This document shows positions 6,237-8,866 of a stretch of DNA of 8,866 nucleotides, piece by piece. How positions within the stretch are numbered: the first letter of the stretch is position 1; each line of letters starts with the position of its first letter. The notes below the pieces were generated by a model, which saw only the letters and a list, made by a program, of their open reading frames with translations, did not search any database and had not been told where the DNA came from. The DNA is from Alphaproteobacteria bacterium (GTDB lineage Bacteria > Pseudomonadota > Alphaproteobacteria > GCA-2731375). A program made the position numbers and the translations under genes. The stretch spans positions 1 to 8,866 of the forward strand of contig JASLMY010000210.1 of the NCBI GenBank assembly GCA_030746295.1. The letters run 5' to 3'.

Positions 6237-7148
6237 TCAGCTCCCTCCGCGCGCGGCCGCGGCGGCCACGGCCTCGTCGTAGCAGTTCTCGTCGTACCAC
6301 TCGGCGATCTCGCGGCCCGTCGTGACCCAAACGTCGTCGTGGCCGGTGATGTATTCCAGCGCCTCGGCGAAGGGGCCGATGCGGTGCGGCTGGCCGATCA
6401 GGAAGGGGTGCAAGGGGATGCACATCACCTTGCCGTTCTCCGCCCCTTCCTCGTAGAGCTGATCGAACTGGCGCTTCAGGATGTCGGCGTAGTAGCGCGG
6501 CGAGCCCGAGTTGAAGACCAGCACCACGGTGTCGTTCATCTCCAAGGAATAGGGCACGCTGATGAGGCGACCCTTGGCAACCTTCACGGGCTGCGGCTGG
6601 TCGTCGTGGAAGAGGTCGCAGGTGTACTTGACGCCGTATTCCGCCAACAGGTCCATGGTGCGCTCGGTGTTGGTCAGCGCCGGCGAGAGCCAGCCGGCGA
6701 CCTGCTGGCCCGAGTGCTTGCGGATGGTTTCGATCACATCCTCGATCATCGCCCGCTCCTCGGCCTCGTTCATGCCGTAGGTGTAGCGGGTGTTGTAGAC
6801 GCCGTGGCTCATCAGCTCCCAGTCACGGCTGACCATGGATTCGATGATCTCGGGGTGGTGCTCGCAGACGGCGACATTGAGCGAGACGCTGGCGCGGACG
6901 CCGCAGCGGTCCAGCACCTCGACCATCCGCCAATGGCCGACCCGGTTGCCGTAATCGCGGTGCGAATAGGGCACGACGTCGGGGAGCGGCCGGGGCCAAG
7001 CGGCACGGGTCGGATTTGGCGGCGGCTCCAGCTCGTAGAACTCCAGGTTCGGCGCCACCCAAAAGGCCACCCGGGCACCGTTCGGCCAGCGCACCACCGG
7101 CCGGTCGTTCATCGGCGTGTAATCATAAAGGCCAGGATCGCGTCGCAT
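6237..7148 (-). CDS. Polysaccharide deacetylase-fold protein, PuuE/allantoinase-like, copy 1 (303 aa)
   Basis: This is homologous along its whole length to the next gene and closer to PuuE. It shows HRDYGNR (63-69), MSHG (113-116), GWLSPALTNT (152-161), VPYSLEMND (198-206), VFNSGSPRYY (211-220) and PLHPFLIGQPHR (245-256). Canonical CE4 metal ligands are missing: no TFDD, and N119 where the second His of HxxxH would be. The frame is open upstream to 7571, but that extension runs through the cysteine hydrolase gene. ATG 7148 is preferred because GAGG lies 6 bases upstream, overlapping the TGA of that gene, and because the protein then has family-typical length. The tight spacing (8 bases) suggests translational coupling. 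The probable role is hydrolysis of a cyclic ureide such as allantoin or a hydantoin; substrate inferred from family only. Confidence 0.87.
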   Translation of the reverse strand: MRRDPGLYDYTPMNDRPVVRWPNGARVAFWVAPNLEFYELEPPPNPTRAAWPRPLPDVVPYSHRDYGNRVGHWRMVEVLDRCGVRASVSLNVAVCEHHPEIIESMVSRDWELMSHGVYNTRYTYGMNEAEERAMIEDVIETIRKHSGQQVAGWLSPALTNTERTMDLLAEYGVKYTCDLFHDDQPQPVKVAKGRLISVPYSLEMNDTVVLVFNSGSPRYYADILKRQFDQLYEEGAENGKVMCIPLHPFLIGQPHRIGPFAEALEYITGHDDVWVTTGREIAEWYDENCYDEAVAAAAARGGS

Positions 7149-7156
7149 CGCCGGCC

Positions 7157-7834
7157 TCACTCGTTGCCGGGGCGGTAGTCGGCGAGGTAGTCCACGACCT
7201 CGGCCACCGGCACGACATCGGCATATTTCAGCATCATGTCGGCCAGGTTGGCGAAATGCGGGATCTCGTGCTTGTCGGCGACGCACTCCTCCGGGACGAT
7301 GGTGCGGTAGCCGTGGCTGAGGCTGTCCACCACCGTGGCCCGCACGCAGCCCGAGGTCGAGCCGCCGGTGACGACGATCGTGTCGACCCGGTGCCAGACG
7401 AGATACGAGGCGAGGTTGGTCTCGTAGAAAGCCGACGGCATCCGCTTGGTGAAGACCAGATCGCTCGCCTCGTCGATCCGGAGGCGGTCGTCGAATTCGT
7501 GCCGGCGGGCGCCGATCTTTATGTTCTGCAACGAGTCGGGCGTGTCGGTGCGGGTCCCCCAGATGCCGCAATCGTCGGCATTGTCCATATAGCCGACCCG
7601 GGTCCAGACCACGGGCAGGCGCTTCTCGCGCGCCGCGTCGGAGATCTGGTTGACGTAGTCGAGCTGGCCGGGGTCGGTCTCATAGGCGGTCTTGAACTCG
7701 TCGACCGCGGTATAGGCCTTCTGGATGTCGACGTTGACGATCGCCGCCTTGCGGCCGAAGCCGAAGCGGGCCCGGTTCGGGTTGGCCTTGATCTCCTCGT
7801 AGAATTGGCGCGGCGTCTTGTCCGAGAGCTCCAT
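7157..7834 (-). CDS. Cysteine hydrolase, isochorismatase/N-carbamoylsarcosine amidase family (225 aa)
   Basis: This is an alpha/beta amidohydrolase with a Cys nucleophile. The catalytic triad is visible in order: D36 (VNVDIQKAYT), K130 (FTKRMPSAF) and C163 (GGSTSGCVRATVVDSLSHGY). The TSGCVRAT block with a long N-terminal helix resembles N-carbamoylsarcosine amidase and related carbamoyl or amide hydrolases more than isochorismatase. Such enzymes split off CO2 and ammonia from N-carbamoyl amino acids. ATG 7834 is chosen over an upstream ATG at 7921: the extra 29 residues are Arg/Gly-rich with no family match, while a purine-rich AAGGAAGAG precedes 7834. It is second in the minus operon, 87 bases after the formyltransferase and 8 bases before the PuuE-like gene. 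Cytoplasmic. Confidence 0.9.
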   Translation of the reverse strand: MELSDKTPRQFYEEIKANPNRARFGFGRKAAIVNVDIQKAYTAVDEFKTAYETDPGQLDYVNQISDAAREKRLPVVWTRVGYMDNADDCGIWGTRTDTPDSLQNIKIGARRHEFDDRLRIDEASDLVFTKRMPSAFYETNLASYLVWHRVDTIVVTGGSTSGCVRATVVDSLSHGYRTIVPEECVADKHEIPHFANLADMMLKYADVVPVAEVVDYLADYRPGNE

Positions 7835-7921
7835 GGCGTGTCTCTTCCTTGTCTTCGAGCGGCAGCCCCAACCTCGGTCCAGTCTGTCACTAGGGCCGCG
7901 CGCTTGGCAACCTAGGCCCAA

Positions 7922-8839
7922 TCAGCCACCGAGGCGTGCGCCCGCTGCCAGGTTCTGCTCGGCGGCGAACTCGGCCGCCGCCACCTTGGCGCCGCCGTCG
8001 AAGCGGACGCGGCCGACGCGGATGCCGCCCAACCCTGCGACCACGGTGAAGCCCGCCTCCGACACCTCTACGATCTCGCCCGGCCGTCCCGCGGCATCGA
8101 CCTTGGCGCAATCGAAGAGCTGCAGGGCCTTGCCGTCGTAGGTGGTCCAGGCCCCCGGTTGCGGATCGGTGCCGCGGATCAGGTTGTAGACCTCACCCGC
8201 CGAGCGCCACCAGTCGATCGCCGCATTCTCACGGCGGCACCAGCTCTCATACGTAGCCAGGCTCTCGTCTTGGGTAAGGCGGGGCGGATCGCCGGCCCGG
8301 ATCAGCTCGATCGATTCCAGGATCGCCTCGACACCGAGCGGAAAGATCTTGGAGAAGTAGACCGTACCCAGCGTGTCGTCAGGGCCGATCTCGACCTCCT
8401 TCTGCAACAGCACCTCGCCTTCGTCGAGGCCGTCATCGGGCCAGAAGATCGTCAGTCCGGTCTTCTCCGCCCCCCAGATGATCGGCCAGTTGATCGAGCT
8501 CGGCCCCCGGTGCAGCGGCAGAAGCGAGGGGTGGAAGCAGATCGAGCCGTGCTTGGGCACGTTTCTCGCTGCCTCCGGCACGAAGGCGGTGACGAAAGCC
8601 ATGACCATGAGGTCGGCCTCGAAGCCGCGCATCTCGGCCAGCACCGCCTCGTCCTTGTAGCTCTTCGGCTGGACCACGGGGATGTCGTGGTCGAGGGCCA
8701 ACTGCTTGATCGGGTCGAGAGGCCGGCCCTCGGCATCGGGTGCCGTGTAGACCGCGACCACCTCGTCCGCGCCTTTCTCCAGGATCGCTTCCAGGCTGGC
8801 CTTACCGAAAGCCTGCAGGCCGTTGACGATGATGCGCAT
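7922..8839 (-). CDS. Formyltransferase-fold protein, 10-formyl-THF hydrolase/dehydrogenase N-domain-like (305 aa)
   Basis: The N-terminal Rossmann-like formyltransferase domain (1-185) has the catalytic HPSLLP (H103) and GLDEG (D139). The C-terminal FMT-type domain (200-300) carries the NLIRGTDPQPGAW block (219-231). The run CFHPSLLPLHRGPSSINW and the segment FWPDDGLDEGEVLLQKE match the amino domain of 10-formyltetrahydrofolate dehydrogenase (ALDH1L1 type) better than methionyl-tRNA formyltransferase. As in that group, the Asn two residues before the His is replaced (C101 here). No aldehyde dehydrogenase domain is fused, so it could hydrolyse 10-formyl-THF to formate and THF or move a formyl group to a pathway intermediate. 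The ATG is preceded by a purine-rich AGGAAGGAGAGGAAGG. It is the first gene of the minus operon seen here; the window ends 27 bases upstream of it, so a promoter or further genes may lie beyond. Confidence 0.85.
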   Translation of the reverse strand: MRIIVNGLQAFGKASLEAILEKGADEVVAVYTAPDAEGRPLDPIKQLALDHDIPVVQPKSYKDEAVLAEMRGFEADLMVMAFVTAFVPEAARNVPKHGSICFHPSLLPLHRGPSSINWPIIWGAEKTGLTIFWPDDGLDEGEVLLQKEVEIGPDDTLGTVYFSKIFPLGVEAILESIELIRAGDPPRLTQDESLATYESWCRRENAAIDWWRSAGEVYNLIRGTDPQPGAWTTYDGKALQLFDCAKVDAAGRPGEIVEVSEAGFTVVAGLGGIRVGRVRFDGGAKVAAAEFAAEQNLAAGARLGG

Positions 8840-8866
8840 GTTTCCTTCCTCTCCTTCCTGTACCGT

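Noticed and set aside
7149..7571. Long N-terminal extension of PuuE-like copy 1
   Set aside because: It lies in the opposite reading phase of the well-supported cysteine hydrolase gene and is low-complexity, rich in Arg and Pro; the real start at 7148 has its own Shine-Dalgarno site.
7882..7910. Minus-strand promoter in the 87-base gap before the cysteine hydrolase (TTGCCA, 17 bases, ACAGAC)
   Set aside because: The -35 is acceptable but the -10 is poor, so an internal promoter cannot be supported.

Overview
The window is about two thirds G+C, and its coding regions use G or C almost always at the third codon position. It probably comes from a high-GC proteobacterium, most likely an alphaproteobacterium; this is inferred from codon use and gene style, because there is no rRNA or other marker here. 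The organism appears to decode UGA as selenocysteine, so its genome should carry selA, selB, selC and selD outside this window.

Layout. The plus strand (1-3566) holds the end of a probable upstream gene, a UGSC-family selenoprotein (166-720) read through an in-frame UGA at 448-450, a CDA-fold nucleoside/base deaminase (863-1363), a short-chain dehydrogenase/reductase (1400-2179) and an MFS transporter (2352-3566). A probable terminator (731-766) and a leader hairpin (777-808) lie between the selenoprotein and the deaminase. A 27-bp hairpin (2203-2272) separates the dehydrogenase from the transporter. The minus strand (8839 down to 3570) holds a compact five-gene unit: a 10-formyl-THF hydrolase-like formyltransferase, a cysteine hydrolase of the isochorismatase/N-carbamoylsarcosine amidase type, two tandem PuuE-like (allantoinase-type) polysaccharide-deacetylase-fold proteins, and a ThDP-dependent enzyme. 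The two gene sets converge with only 3 bp between their stop codons. No stretch above 300 bases lacks a gene, and I saw no mobile elements, tRNA or rRNA genes, or CRISPR arrays.

How the genes may work together (inference). A ring-opening cyclic amidohydrolase, a carbamoyl/amide-cleaving cysteine hydrolase, a C1-folate enzyme, a 2-oxo-acid ThDP enzyme, a deaminase, a dehydrogenase and an uptake permease together resemble a catabolic island for a nitrogen-rich cyclic ureide or amide such as a hydantoin, allantoin, creatinine or base derivative. The substrate cannot be read from the sequence.

The strongest observation is the selenoprotein. A standard gene caller would end it at residue 94 and call the rest a separate small ORF. 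Read through, the junction gives the U-G-S-C motif, and a bacterial-type SECIS hairpin lies directly downstream of the UGA.
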